This document shows positions 8,015 to 17,063 of a stretch of DNA of 42,328 nt, piece after piece. Origin of the DNA: Pirellulales bacterium (GTDB lineage: Bacteria; Planctomycetota; Planctomycetia; Pirellulales; JADZDJ01). The DNA lies in assembly GCA_020851115.1 (NCBI GenBank), contig JADZDJ010000054.1, forward strand, positions 1 to 42,328, in the 5' to 3' direction. Under the pieces are notes generated by a model. That model searched no databases, was not told the DNA's origin, and was given only the letters and a program-made list of their open reading frames with translations. The position numbers were made by a program, and so were the translations under genes. How positions within the stretch are numbered: the first letter of the stretch is position 1; each line of letters begins with the position of its first letter.

Positions 8015-8251
8015 ATGTATGATCTCGTGCCGATTAGCCGCCTCCAACGCGGTACGCGTGCCATGGTGGCCGACGTCGTCGGTACCCTTGAACAAGTACA
8101 GCGGATGCGCGAGATGGGAGTTTCTCAGGGGGTGGAACTGGAAATGGTTCAGCCAGGCTCTCCATGCATCGTTCGATTTGGCGGCCACCGGCTCTGCATT
8201 CGATCCGACGATATGCTGGGAGTGCTGGTGCGACCCGGAGTGCCGTCATGA
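8015..8251 (+). CDS. feoA: FeoA-type SH3-domain protein, first copy
   Basis: A 78-residue protein with the FeoA fold signature: hydrophobic N-terminal strands, MREMGVSQGVELEMV, and a closing strand in RFGGHRLCIRSDDM. FeoA is a small cytoplasmic SH3-like partner of the FeoB ferrous-iron transporter. The start ATG 8015 has only a weak ribosome-binding site. The stop codon overlaps the start of the second FeoA gene as ATGA, indicating translational coupling. First gene of the feoA-feoA-feoB operon. Confidence 0.9.
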   Translation: MYDLVPISRLQRGTRAMVADVVGTLEQVQRMREMGVSQGVELEMVQPGSPCIVRFGGHRLCIRSDDMLGVLVRPGVPS

Positions 8252-8478
8252 CGACGCTTGCGGAACTTGGCGTCGGCAGCGGCGGAAAGGTGAAGCACAT
8301 CGCCGGCAATGACGAAATCAGCGTGCGACTGCTCGAAATGGGGCTGACGCCGGGCGTGGAAGTTCGAGTGCTGGGTGTCGCGCCGCTGGGAGATCCCATG
8401 GAACTTGAGCTACGCGGCTATCGGCTCAGCGTCCGCCACAGCGAAGCCGCCCGCGTCGAGATCCTGAGTTTGGTGTGA
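8248..8478 (+). CDS. feoA: FeoA-type SH3-domain protein, second copy
   Basis: A 76-residue FeoA paralogue. RLLEMGLTPGVEVRVLGVAPLGDPMELELRGYRLSVR is best read in parts: LLEMGLTPG is the family turn, and GDPMELELRGYRLS is the closing strand pair. It is closer to canonical FeoA than the first copy, which lacks the GDP(M/I) segment. It starts inside the preceding gene's stop (ATGA). The 81-base gap to feoB holds a 7-base-period inverted repeat. Confidence 0.9.
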   Translation: MTTLAELGVGSGGKVKHIAGNDEISVRLLEMGLTPGVEVRVLGVAPLGDPMELELRGYRLSVRHSEAARVEILSLV

Positions 8479-8552
8479 ATGCAAATTGCAGAAAACCGGA
8501 TCAAGAGCATACCGCCGCGAATTTGCATGCCGCGATTTGCAGATTGCATTTG
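8478..8552. repeat. Heptad-periodic inverted repeat between feoA and feoB
   Basis: The left arm starts TGCAAAT TGCAGAA (about 8480-8493). The right arm (8521-8552) reads in 7-base steps as ATTTGCA, TGCCGCG, ATTTGCA, GATTGCA. The arms are partly reverse-complementary through ATTTGCA/TGCAAAT. It shares period and architecture, but not sequence, with the repeats in the other spacers. Confidence 0.5.
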
Positions 8553-8559
8553 ACAAACC

Positions 8560-10830
8560 ATGCCTGCCGTTGAACCTACCACTGTTACCGTCGCGCTTGT
8601 TGGCAATCCGAACACCGGCAAATCGACGTTGTTCACGGCGCTGGCCGGCGTGCGACAGCGGATTGGAAACTACCCTGGCGTCACGGTCGAAAAAAAAATC
8701 GGTCACATGGAATACGGTCGTCAGCGGTTGGCGCTGGTCGATCTGCCGGGAACCTACAGCCTCGCTCCACGGTCTCCCGATGAAATGGTTGCGGTCGATG
8801 TCCTGCTGGGGCGGCAAAGCGACTTGCCTGCGTGCGACGCCGTCCTCTGCATCGTCGACGCCAGTAATTTGGAGCGTAATTTATATCTCGTCAGCCAAGT
8901 GCTCGAACTCGGATTGCCGACGATCGTGGCGCTGAACATGATCGATGTGGCGCGCGATCGTGGATTGACCATCGACGCCTCGCGATTGCAAGAACGGCTC
9001 GGCATTCCTGTCGTCGCATTGCAGGCCAACAAGCGAATCGGCATCGAGCAATTGAAGCAGACGCTAATGGGCGTCGTCAAGCGAACCGTAGTCCAGCGCG
9101 AAAGCCCGTTTCCAGCGGCATTTCAAGCTGAGGTAGCCAAGCTCGAAGCGCTGCTGAATTCGGCTGGCGCGACGGACAAGCCAGCGCGGGTCGTGCCGCG
9201 CTATCTGGTCGAACGGTTGCTGCTCGATACGAGCGGCTATCTCGCAAGTCGCAGGGTTCTGGCTGGACCCGTTGGGGTCAATGGCGAACTTCACGAACAT
9301 CTGACAACCGCACGCCATCGACTTGCCGAAGCGGGCCTTCCGGTGCCGGCGGTCGAGGCAATGGCTCGTTACCAATGGGCTGGCAAGATATTGGAAGGCA
9401 TCGTTTCGCGGCCGTCGCACTATGCCGAAACCCCCAGCGATCGAGTCGATCGAGTACTGACGCATCGCGTGTGGGGCACGGTCGTATTCGCAATCGTGAT
9501 GCTGGCGCTGTTTTCTTCGATTTTCGTGGCCGCCAAGCCGCTGATGTCGGCGATCGACGGCGGCGTCGATATGGTCGGCGAATCGATCAAATCGAGTATG
9601 GGTGCCGGCGCGCTACGGTCGCTGCTCGTCGATGGCATCGTCGGCGGGGTCGGCAACGTGATTGTGTTCTTGCCGCAGATTCTCATTTTATTCATGTTCA
9701 TCGCCATTCTGGAAGATTGTGGCTATATGGCGCGGGCCGCCTATTTGATGGACAAGCTGATGGTTCGCGTCGGCCTGAGCGGCAAGTCGTTCATCCCACT
9801 GCTGTCTTCGTTCGCTTGCGCAATTCCCGGCATCATGGCGACGCGGGTGATCGAAAATCGCCGCGACCGCCTGACGACGATTTTGATCGCTCCGTTGATG
9901 AGTTGCTCGGCGCGACTACCGGTCTACTCGCTGCTCATTTACGCATTTATTCCTTCCAATCTCTATCTTGGTGGAATATTGTCGCTTCAAGGGATCGTGA
10001 TGTTCGTGATGTATCTGGTAGGCATCGTTGCGGCAGCCATCGTGGCCCTGGTGCTTAAACGGACGATGCTCCGCGGCCCAGCGCCGGCGTTTGTCATGGA
10101 GTTGCCGCCGTACAAATTTCCTTCGCCACGCTTGGTGTTCCAGCGGATGGCGGAACGAGGCTGGTCGTTTATCCGGCGGGCCGGAACGCTGATCGTCGCG
10201 GTCGCAGTTGTCGTATGGGCGCTGTTGTACTACCCGCACAACGAAGAGGAGGTCGAAGTGGAGTTGGCCGCGCAGCAGGCGAAGCTCGACGCTCAGGCGG
10301 CGGAATTGCCCGCAAGCGACGCACATCGACAGTTTCTCGACGGGGAACTCGCCCGCTTCCACGATCCTCAACAGTTCGAACTATTGAAGACCGGTGCTAT
10401 GCAGCGTCAAAGCTATTTGGGCCGGCTGGGGCATTTCATCGAGCCAGTCGTGCGACCACTGGGCTGGGACTGGCGCGTCGGCAGCGCGGTGCTGGCTTCG
10501 TTTCCGGCCCGCGAAGTGGTGCTTGGCACGTTGGGAGTGATTTACAACTTGGGCGAAGGTTTGGAAGTCGATAGCGAAGCGGGGCAAACACAGTTGCAGA
10601 CGCAATTGCAAAACGCTGCCTGGGACGGCACCACTCGTCCGATTTTCACCGTGCCGATGGCGCTGGGCTTGATGGTCTTTTTCGCCCTCTGCGCCCAGTG
10701 CGGTGCGACGCTGGTGATCATCAAACGCGAAACCGGCAGTTGGCGCTGGTCGGCGTTCACATTTACCTACATGACGGTACTGGCATATCTTGGAGCGCTG
10801 GCCACCTATCAAATCGGATCGCTCTTTTGA
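8560..10830 (+). CDS. feoB: Ferrous iron transporter FeoB
   Basis: A 756-residue inner-membrane Fe(II) transporter with an N-terminal G-protein domain. G1 GNPNTGKST (15-23), G3 DLPGTYS and G4 NMID are intact; a helical linker follows, and from about residue 305 the polytopic region contains the two Gate motifs, including the Cys-bearing SFACAIPGIMATR and SCSARLPVYSLL. A soluble helical insertion (about 565-620, VEVELAAQQAKLDAQ onward) precedes the last membrane part, which includes FFALCAQCGATL. The length fits the family. It works with the two FeoA proteins upstream and the Cys-rich small protein downstream. Confidence 0.97.
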   Translation: MPAVEPTTVTVALVGNPNTGKSTLFTALAGVRQRIGNYPGVTVEKKIGHMEYGRQRLALVDLPGTYSLAPRSPDEMVAVDVLLGRQSDLPACDAVLCIVDASNLERNLYLVSQVLELGLPTIVALNMIDVARDRGLTIDASRLQERLGIPVVALQANKRIGIEQLKQTLMGVVKRTVVQRESPFPAAFQAEVAKLEALLNSAGATDKPARVVPRYLVERLLLDTSGYLASRRVLAGPVGVNGELHEHLTTARHRLAEAGLPVPAVEAMARYQWAGKILEGIVSRPSHYAETPSDRVDRVLTHRVWGTVVFAIVMLALFSSIFVAAKPLMSAIDGGVDMVGESIKSSMGAGALRSLLVDGIVGGVGNVIVFLPQILILFMFIAILEDCGYMARAAYLMDKLMVRVGLSGKSFIPLLSSFACAIPGIMATRVIENRRDRLTTILIAPLMSCSARLPVYSLLIYAFIPSNLYLGGILSLQGIVMFVMYLVGIVAAAIVALVLKRTMLRGPAPAFVMELPPYKFPSPRLVFQRMAERGWSFIRRAGTLIVAVAVVVWALLYYPHNEEEVEVELAAQQAKLDAQAAELPASDAHRQFLDGELARFHDPQQFELLKTGAMQRQSYLGRLGHFIEPVVRPLGWDWRVGSAVLASFPAREVVLGTLGVIYNLGEGLEVDSEAGQTQLQTQLQNAAWDGTTRPIFTVPMALGLMVFFALCAQCGATLVIIKRETGSWRWSAFTFTYMTVLAYLGALATYQIGSLF

Positions 10831-10839
10831 AGTGCTGCA

Positions 10840-10983
10840 ATGCAAGATTATCTCGCCCTCACCTTCGTCGCCCTTGCCGCTGCCTACTTGGCATGGCGCA
10901 GCTGGAGATTCTTGAATTCCCGAAAGAAAACCAAGGGCTGCGGGGCGGCCTGCCGCGGCTGCGTCAAAGAAGAAGTTTGTTAA
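10840..10983 (+). CDS. FeoB-associated Cys-rich membrane protein (47 aa)
   Basis: A 47-residue protein whose ATG lies ten bases after the feoB stop. One N-terminal TM segment (DYLALTFVALAAAYLAWRSW) is followed by a basic RKKTKGCGAACRGC segment and a final Cys; the Cys cluster is C34, C38, C41, C47. This matches the small FeoB-associated Cys-rich membrane proteins found after feoB in many bacteria. These are proposed to assist or regulate FeoB, but their mechanism is not settled. Confidence 0.85.
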   Translation: MQDYLALTFVALAAAYLAWRSWRFLNSRKKTKGCGAACRGCVKEEVC

Positions 10984-11263
10984 GAGTTGTCGGCTGGGAA
11001 ATGGGCAGCGTTCGCCAGCGAGGTAGTTCGTTGCCGCTCGAGTACTTCAAGCTCGAAAAGCTGGCAGGCGCGGCAGCCAATGAACCAAATCCGACGCTGC
11101 TTTCCTCACCGAAATCCGCTGCGTCGCTCCAACTGCCCAGCACACAGATCGTTCCCCATTCGTCGATTCCAAGCCTTGGCGAGTCTACCCCGGCGGAACG
11201 GATGACAAGCGCCAGTTCGATCGAATTGTTCCCGCGGTGAATTCGCGATACACCACGGCAATT

Positions 11264-12553
11264 TCATCGTGGCCGCAAGGCCGTGATGCAATCCTTCCCG
11301 ATCCACTTTCTCAGAACTTCTGGCACGATCACGCTTCCGTCGGCTTGCTGGTAGTTCTCCAAGATTGCAATCAGAGCGCGGCTAATCGCGACGGCCGTCC
11401 CGTTGAGCGTGTGGGCGAAGTGCGTCCCTTTTTCGCCCTTGTGCTTGTAGCGAATCCCCAGCCGGCGGGCCTGGTAATCGGTGCAATTGCTGGTGCTGGT
11501 CACTTCGCCGAATTCGCCGTTTTCGCCGCGGCCGGGCATCCAGGCTTCGAGGTCGTACTTGCGATAGGCCGGGCCGCCAAGGTCGCCACTGGCGGTGTCG
11601 ATGACGCGGTAGGGGATTCCCAGGCCGTCGAAAATCTCGCGCTCTAAGCGGCAAAGATATTCGAGCATCGCGTCGCTTTCCGCCGGAAGCGTGAAGGCGA
11701 ACATTTCAACCTTGGTGAATTGATGCACTCGGTACAGCCCGCGCGTTGCCTTGCCGTGGGCGCCCGCCTCGGTGCGATAGCAGTGGCTGATGCCACACAT
11801 TTTGATCGGTAGTTGCTCGGTGTCCAAAATCGTATCGCTCAAGAACCCGCCAAGCGTGATTTCGGCTGTCGCGACCAGGCTCAAATCGGTTCCATCGATG
11901 CTATAGATCTGCGTCTCTGGCCCGCGCGGGATGAACCCAATGCCGGCCAAAATCTCGTTGCGCGCCAGATCCGGTGTAATTGTCGGTGTAAAGCCTTCGC
12001 GGATTAATTTATCGATGGCGTATTGCTGCAGTGCCAATTCCAACAGCACGGCATCGTTTTTCAGAAAATAGAACCCATGCCCAGCGACCTTTGCACCGGC
12101 TTCGAAATCGGCCAGATTCAACTTCTCCGCAAGCGTCACATGATCAAGCGGCTTGAAATTAAATTTGGGGATTGGCGACGCGCCGCGGCAAACTTCGCGG
12201 GCTGCATCTTCACCACCCACCGGCGCATCGGGATGCGTCATATTCGGAATCGTGCGCAGAATTCCGTCTGCCTCGTCGCTGACCAGTTTCAATTGATCGG
12301 TCACCGCCGTCACTTGCTCGCGAAGCTGCCGCCCATGCTCCTTGCGCGTTTCGCGCTCTGCGGGGTCTTTCGCCTGGCCGATTGACTTACTCACCTCATT
12401 GGCCTCGCGGTTCAACTGGTCGATATTCGCCTGCACCGCTCGCCGCTCGGCCTCCAATGTAACCAGGCGATCCACATCGGCTCTCGCTCCGCGATTTGCG
12501 CAGTTTTTCTTAACGAGTTCGGCGTTCTCAACAACAAATTTGCGATCGAGCAT
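11264..12553 (-). CDS. serS: Seryl-tRNA synthetase
   Basis: A 429-residue class II aminoacyl-tRNA synthetase that charges tRNA-Ser. The N-terminal coiled-coil arm (about 30-100, e.g. RRAVQANIDQLNREANEVSK) that grips the long variable arm is present. Motif 2 (CYRTEAGAHGKATRGLYRVHQF, shortened here to its core TEAGAHG...RGLYRVHQF) and the motif 3 region (LNGTAVAISRALIAILEN) are intact, as is TSTSNCTDYQARR. ATG 12553 (MLDRKFV) is the canonical family start; an upstream TTG would add seven atypical residues. It faces the feo operon convergently and is followed upstream by a heptad-repeat spacer. Confidence 0.97.
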   Translation of the reverse strand: MLDRKFVVENAELVKKNCANRGARADVDRLVTLEAERRAVQANIDQLNREANEVSKSIGQAKDPAERETRKEHGRQLREQVTAVTDQLKLVSDEADGILRTIPNMTHPDAPVGGEDAAREVCRGASPIPKFNFKPLDHVTLAEKLNLADFEAGAKVAGHGFYFLKNDAVLLELALQQYAIDKLIREGFTPTITPDLARNEILAGIGFIPRGPETQIYSIDGTDLSLVATAEITLGGFLSDTILDTEQLPIKMCGISHCYRTEAGAHGKATRGLYRVHQFTKVEMFAFTLPAESDAMLEYLCRLEREIFDGLGIPYRVIDTASGDLGGPAYRKYDLEAWMPGRGENGEFGEVTSTSNCTDYQARRLGIRYKHKGEKGTHFAHTLNGTAVAISRALIAILENYQQADGSVIVPEVLRKWIGKDCITALRPR

Positions 12554-12593
12554 GTTATAAATAATCTTGTACAAGAACGATATTCATGGTCAA

Positions 12594-12715
12594 GCGAACA
12601 CAGATGAGTCCAGGTCAACCAAGACTTCGGCGAAAGTAGCAATCGATTCTTAAGAATTCTAGAGGAAATCTCAACATGCACTGATCCGTGTTGATCGGAG
12701 TTCATCCGCATTCTC
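12594..12715. repeat. Heptad-type inverted repeat in the serS/M20 spacer
   Basis: The right part (12681-12715) contains GATCCGT GTTGATC and TTCATCC words; the left part (about 12594-12619) contains the roughly complementary words AACACAG ATGAGTCC and GGTCAAC. It is more degenerate than the copies in the ribosomal cluster. No gene lies in this 194-base spacer. Confidence 0.35.
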
Positions 12716-12747
12716 TCGATTTTCCAGTTCGCTGCGCTGCATCCCAG

Positions 12748-14115
12748 CTATTTGGCTTTCGCCAGTTCCATCCACAGTTGCGCGCTGGCCTTGATTCCGC
12801 GGTGGAAATCGGCCAGACAAAACTTTTCGTTCGGGCTGTGCGTGTTGTCGTCGTCGAGTCCCCAGCCCAGCAGCAGCGTATCGACTCCGAGGATTTGGCG
12901 GAACGTCGAAACCACAGGTATTGAGCCTCCTTCGCGAATGAACACCGGCGCTTTCCCGAAGCCTTGTTCAATTGCCTTCGCAGCCGCCTCGACAAAGGGG
13001 CTATCCAGCGGCACGACCACGCCTGGCGAGCCGCCGAAATCGATGAGCTCCAGTCTAATTCCTGCCGGGCAAAGCTTCCGTAGCATCTTTTCCAATGCCA
13101 ACGTCAGTTTCTTGGGATCTTGATTCGGCACCAAACGGAAGCTGAATTTCGCACTCGCCTTCGCGGGCAGAATTGTTTTCGCTCCCTCGCCTTGATAGCC
13201 GCTCGTCAATCCGTTGATATCGAACGTCGGACGTGCGCTGCGGCGTTCGAGCGTCGAATAGCCCTCTTCACCCGCGACGGCATCAACGCCAATTTGTTGC
13301 ATGAAGTTCGACTCATTGAACGGCAGCGAGGCAAACTGCTTTCTTTCTCGATCGGTCAGCGGAAGCACGTCGTCATAAAACCCTGGCACTTGGATGCGGC
13401 CTTTGGTGTCGATCAATGCAGCCAGGATTTTTGTCAGCACAATCGCGGGATTCACCACGCCGCCGCCGAAGGTGCCCGAGTGCAGATCTTGCTTTGGCCC
13501 GGTCAAACGTAGCTCGTAATAGGCCAGGCCTCGCAAGCCGTAAGTAATCGCCGGCTGCCCCGGTCCAAATTGGCTGCAATCGCTGACCACGATCACATCA
13601 CACTTCAGCTTCTCGCGATTGGCCGACACCATGTCGGCCAAATGCTTGCTGCCAATTTCTTCTTCCCCTTCAATGAGAAACTTCAATTGCACCGGCAGTT
13701 TTCTTTCGCTCTTGAGCCATGCTTCCGCGCTCTTGACATGCGTGAGCATCTGCCCTTTGTCGTCGGTTGCGCCGCGGGCGTAGAGATTCCCGTCTCGCCG
13801 CGTTGGCTCGAACGGCGGCGAAACCCATTCTTCCAGCGGATCCGGAGGCTGAACGTCGTAATGTCCATAAACCAATACGGTTGGCGCCCCAGCCACCGGC
13901 GGCGATTCGGCATACACCACCGGATGCCCCGGCGTCTCCAATAGCTCGGTTGAAAGCCCCAGTGATTGAAACTGCCCAAGCACCCACTGGCCCGCCCGGC
14001 GCACATCCTCTTGGTGCTTGCTGTCGGCACTCACACTCGGAATCCGCAGCAGTTCGCACAAATCCTCCTCAAAGCGATCGGCATTGGCGGAAAGATAGGC
14101 ATTCAATTTTTGCAT
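12748..14115 (-). CDS. M20-family metallopeptidase (dipeptidase type)
   Basis: A 455-residue zinc-dependent dipeptidase/carboxypeptidase related to the CNDP group. Metal ligands and catalytic residues are recognisable: GHYDVQPP (H85, D87), GATDDKGQ (D118/D119), EGEEEIGS (E152/E153 region), SDCSQF (D179) and, near the end, a His in DDDNTHSPNE. The dimerisation 'lid' domain lies between about 200 and 380. No signal peptide, so it is a cytoplasmic peptidase of dipeptides or similar substrates. ATG 14115 is the first start and no strong SD is visible. Confidence 0.93.
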   Translation of the reverse strand: MQKLNAYLSANADRFEEDLCELLRIPSVSADSKHQEDVRRAGQWVLGQFQSLGLSTELLETPGHPVVYAESPPVAGAPTVLVYGHYDVQPPDPLEEWVSPPFEPTRRDGNLYARGATDDKGQMLTHVKSAEAWLKSERKLPVQLKFLIEGEEEIGSKHLADMVSANREKLKCDVIVVSDCSQFGPGQPAITYGLRGLAYYELRLTGPKQDLHSGTFGGGVVNPAIVLTKILAALIDTKGRIQVPGFYDDVLPLTDRERKQFASLPFNESNFMQQIGVDAVAGEEGYSTLERRSARPTFDINGLTSGYQGEGAKTILPAKASAKFSFRLVPNQDPKKLTLALEKMLRKLCPAGIRLELIDFGGSPGVVVPLDSPFVEAAAKAIEQGFGKAPVFIREGGSIPVVSTFRQILGVDTLLLGWGLDDDNTHSPNEKFCLADFHRGIKASAQLWMELAKAK

Positions 14116-14416
14116 GATAAAATGGTGTGTGAATGTTTCGACGATCGAGCCGCACAGGAGCGATTTGACACAAGCAGGAATGTCGAATTTCTAGCGAATC
14201 TTCAACGACATTAGGCCGCAATGGCTTTATGTCGAGATTCGATTAATTGTGCTTCGTCATTTTTTCGGACATTCGTCATTGCTTGACTCGGTTGCTGCGG
14301 CTGGTTCAACTGGAAAAACGATTTGCCGGTGTTGTCGCAGTGTCGCCAAATTGGCAATAATACTCGCTGGAGGGCAAATCGCCTATTGTGTTAGTGTCCC
14401 AGGCCAGGAAATTGCC
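14116..14416. other. Divergent promoter region with repeat words
   Basis: A 301-base intergenic region between the divergent M20 peptidase and clpS genes. It contains an inverted pair GAATGTCGAA (14178-14187) and TTCGGACATTC (14264-14274), plus two copies of TTCGTCATT (14253-14261, 14272-14280), the same word as in the tRNA-Gly/tRNA-Tyr spacer. A perfect short palindrome, GCCAAATTGGC, lies near 14344-14354. No gene is visible. Confidence 0.4.
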
Positions 14417-14776
14417 ATGAGTTCAGAAGATTCCGGAACCGCAGTCGTCGATTTGCCGGAGATCGAAACCGTCGTGCCGCCGGAAACCCGCACGAAAGAT
14501 AACCCTCGGCGGCAGCCGCCATACAATGTCGTGCTTTGGAACGATGACGACCATACCTTCGAATATGTCGTCCATATGATGCAAAAGCTGTTTGGCCATA
14601 CGGCCGAGCAGGGTGCCAAAATTGCCAACGAAGTCGATCAGCAGGGTCGCACCATCGTGCTGACCACCACTCGCGAACACGCCGAACTGAAACGCGACCA
14701 AATCCACGCCTTCGGCAAAGACAATATCAAGAATTGCAAAGGTTCGATGAAGGCCACGATCGAGCCTGCCGCTTAA
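14417..14776 (+). CDS. clpS: ATP-dependent Clp protease adaptor ClpS
   Basis: A 119-residue protein. The first ~32 residues are an acidic, Pro-rich flexible tail; the ClpS core follows with PYNVVLWNDDDHTFEYVV (36-52), the family N-degron-binding loop, then the helical QKLFGHTAEQGAKIANEVDQQGR and TTTREHAE. ClpS delivers N-end-rule substrates to ClpAP/ClpCP. ATG 14417 follows AGGA; a longer open frame from 14249 has no family similarity. No clp ATPase gene is adjacent. Confidence 0.93.
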   Translation: MSSEDSGTAVVDLPEIETVVPPETRTKDNPRRQPPYNVVLWNDDDHTFEYVVHMMQKLFGHTAEQGAKIANEVDQQGRTIVLTTTREHAELKRDQIHAFGKDNIKNCKGSMKATIEPAA

Positions 14777-14857
14777 GGAGTCCCTGTTAGACTGGAGCCT
14801 GGACGTCTGGCTTTCGATGGACTGGCGACATTGTTTGTCAATTTGCTGAAAGCATCC

Positions 14858-16177
14858 ATGATATCGCCCGTGTACTTGTCACCAGACACCGGACACAAGC
14901 CGGCCGGACATCCTCTGCTCCGCACCGTTACGCTCGGCTGCAAAGTCAATCAGTACGAGACCGAATTCCTCCGCCAGGCACTCACGGGCATCGGCTATCG
15001 AGATGCCGCAGACGACGAGCGGGCCGACTTATGCCTAGTCAATACTTGCACGGTCACGCAGCAAGGGGATTCTAAGAGCCGCCAAGCCATTCGCCAACTG
15101 GCCGCGAGAAATCCCGATGCACGGATCGTCGTCATGGGCTGCTATGCCACGCGCGCTCCAGACGAAGTCGCTCGGCTACCTGGCGTGGCGGAGATCGTTA
15201 CCGACAAGCGAGAACTGCCAGACTTGCTCGGCCGCTTCGGCGTGGTCGATCTACCGACGGGGATCAACACATTTGCCAATCGCCAGCGGGCGTATGTCAA
15301 GGTGCAGGATGGCTGCGTGCTCCATTGTAGCTTTTGCATAATTCCGAAAGTTCGGCCATACCTTGCCAGTCGACCCGTGCAGCACATATTGAACGAAGTC
15401 GAGCAGCTAGTCGCCGGCGGCTATCGCGAATTGATCCTCACCGGCATTCATCTCGGCCACTACGGCATCGAATGGAACCGTGGCCGGCCAAAACAAGACT
15501 GGATTCGCCTCGCAAACCTCGTTGAAAAAATCGCCGCACTTTCGGGCGACTTTCGCATTCGACTATCAAGTATTGAAGCCACCGAAGTTACCCGCGAGCT
15601 AATCGCCGCCATGGCCAAGAACCCTGACAAGGTTTGCCCGCACTTGCACATTTCGATGCAAAGCGGCTCCGACGCCGTGCTGCGCCGCATGCGCCGCCGC
15701 TGGGGTGCAAAGCGGATTATCGACCGTTGTCGACTTGTGCAACAGACACTCGATCAGCCTGCGCTTACGACCGACATCATTGTCGGCTTCCCTGGCGAGG
15801 CAGATGAAGATTTCACGGCTACCTGCGAAGTTGTCCGAGAGTTGGGATTTTCAAAAATCCACATATTCCCCTACAGCCGCCGCCGCGGCACGCCGGCCGC
15901 CGAATTGCCGGATCAAGTACCGCCAGACGTAAAATCCGTCCGCGTCGAACTACTCACCGCTTTGGAAGCCGAAATGCGCGACCGCTATTACCGCTCTTTG
16001 TGCGGCCGCCGTCTGCGAGTGCTGATTGAATCGCCGATAGAAAACCAACCCGGCCAAATGCTCGCAACCGCATGCCGCTATGCGCCGGTCGAAGTTCCGG
16101 GGAACATCACGATGCGGAAACAATTTGTGGAAGTGGTGGCGAGGGGGCTTGTGAATGGGCGGATCCAAGGAACTTAG
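14858..16177 (+). CDS. mtaB: tRNA (t6A37) methylthiotransferase MtaB
   Basis: A 439-residue radical-SAM enzyme that converts t6A37 to ms2t6A in tRNAs reading ANN codons. The UPF0004 N-terminal domain supplies Cys in LGCKVNQYE (C28), NTCTVT (C64) and MGCYA (C95) for one [4Fe-4S] cluster. The radical-SAM motif CVLHCSFC gives C153, C157 and C160. A C-terminal TRAM-like region follows. LGCKVNQ and the domain order favour MtaB over MiaB or RimO. ATG 14858 is chosen; TTG 14831 would add nine residues. It probably follows clpS with an 81-base gap and could share its transcript. Confidence 0.92.
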   Translation: MISPVYLSPDTGHKPAGHPLLRTVTLGCKVNQYETEFLRQALTGIGYRDAADDERADLCLVNTCTVTQQGDSKSRQAIRQLAARNPDARIVVMGCYATRAPDEVARLPGVAEIVTDKRELPDLLGRFGVVDLPTGINTFANRQRAYVKVQDGCVLHCSFCIIPKVRPYLASRPVQHILNEVEQLVAGGYRELILTGIHLGHYGIEWNRGRPKQDWIRLANLVEKIAALSGDFRIRLSSIEATEVTRELIAAMAKNPDKVCPHLHISMQSGSDAVLRRMRRRWGAKRIIDRCRLVQQTLDQPALTTDIIVGFPGEADEDFTATCEVVRELGFSKIHIFPYSRRRGTPAAELPDQVPPDVKSVRVELLTALEAEMRDRYYRSLCGRRLRVLIESPIENQPGQMLATACRYAPVEVPGNITMRKQFVEVVARGLVNGRIQGT

Positions 16178-17063
16178 GATTTGGTCCCATTATTTCTGGG
16201 TCGTGGCACCGACGCTCTCGTTGTGGCACGCTAACCCGACCGCGCATCACGTAGGTGGGCGGAAATGCGTAATGAGGCTCTTGGTTTATTTCTCGACCTG
16301 AAACTCTAGCGGTTGATGATTGCTCTTCGAGAACAGTGCGGCTTTTCGGTTGCCTGCATTTCCGAAATGTGTCCAGTTATTGCTTCGCAGGCACTGGGAT
16401 AGGAACCCAGAGACACGTGATTGAATCGTATGTTTAGTATTTAGTCGAATAGCAAGGCCTGGGAGTTTAGCAGGATGTCGGATACTCGATGCTGCGAGCC
16501 GAGCGGTGCAAGAATTGTCGCGCGATTATGTACCTCGGATTCGCGGTCGATTTGTGATAACCAAGGTTTTGTCGAATTCTCGGCGGTTGGAAATTGCAAC
16601 CTTCGATCTTTCTCTTGCGATTACCATACCTCAGAAAATTCGTCTGCCAGACGCAAGTAACAATTGCACTTACTGACGAAGACTCAATTGTTAACTGCTA
16701 TCTTTTGACCTTCGAGCGTTGGCGTATTTCCACACTTTGTCCGTTAGGAAGCGAGTCCGTCCGAACGGCTTCCTGGCGGGCGTGGCTTCGCTTGTTCGAC
16801 CAAAGGCTTCCAGGAGCAGCGGGCACACCCGGACTCGGGATCGCTACGGTCGAGGCTGTGTACGTGCTCAGGAGCCATGCACCGCCAAACTCGGGCAGTT
16901 ATTTCGGACCAGGCTACAGCTTCTAAGTGTGCCCTTCATCTTGACCTTGCCCCCGTGATCGGCCTATAGTTCGAAAGACAGATTACACGATATTGATCGA
17001 GGGCAACTTTGTCGTTCGCATCATCGAATCCGTACGCACATTTCACACCCTAAAGAGGTCGCA
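16178..17063. other. 886-base region without a recognisable gene
   Basis: Several short plus-strand frames (for example 16594-16926 and 16719-16958) have no family signature and atypical Cys/Ser/Arg-rich composition. Just after mtaB, GTGGCAC occurs twice (about 16203 and 16224) in a short imperfect repeat. No tRNA, rRNA or mobile-element signature was found. Base composition appears AT-richer than the flanking genes, which fits non-coding or decayed DNA. Confidence 0.4.

Noticed and set aside
10698-11240. Plus-strand 180-residue open frame across the end of feoB
   Set aside because: It overlaps feoB and the 47-residue Cys-rich gene in another frame and has no recognisable domain.
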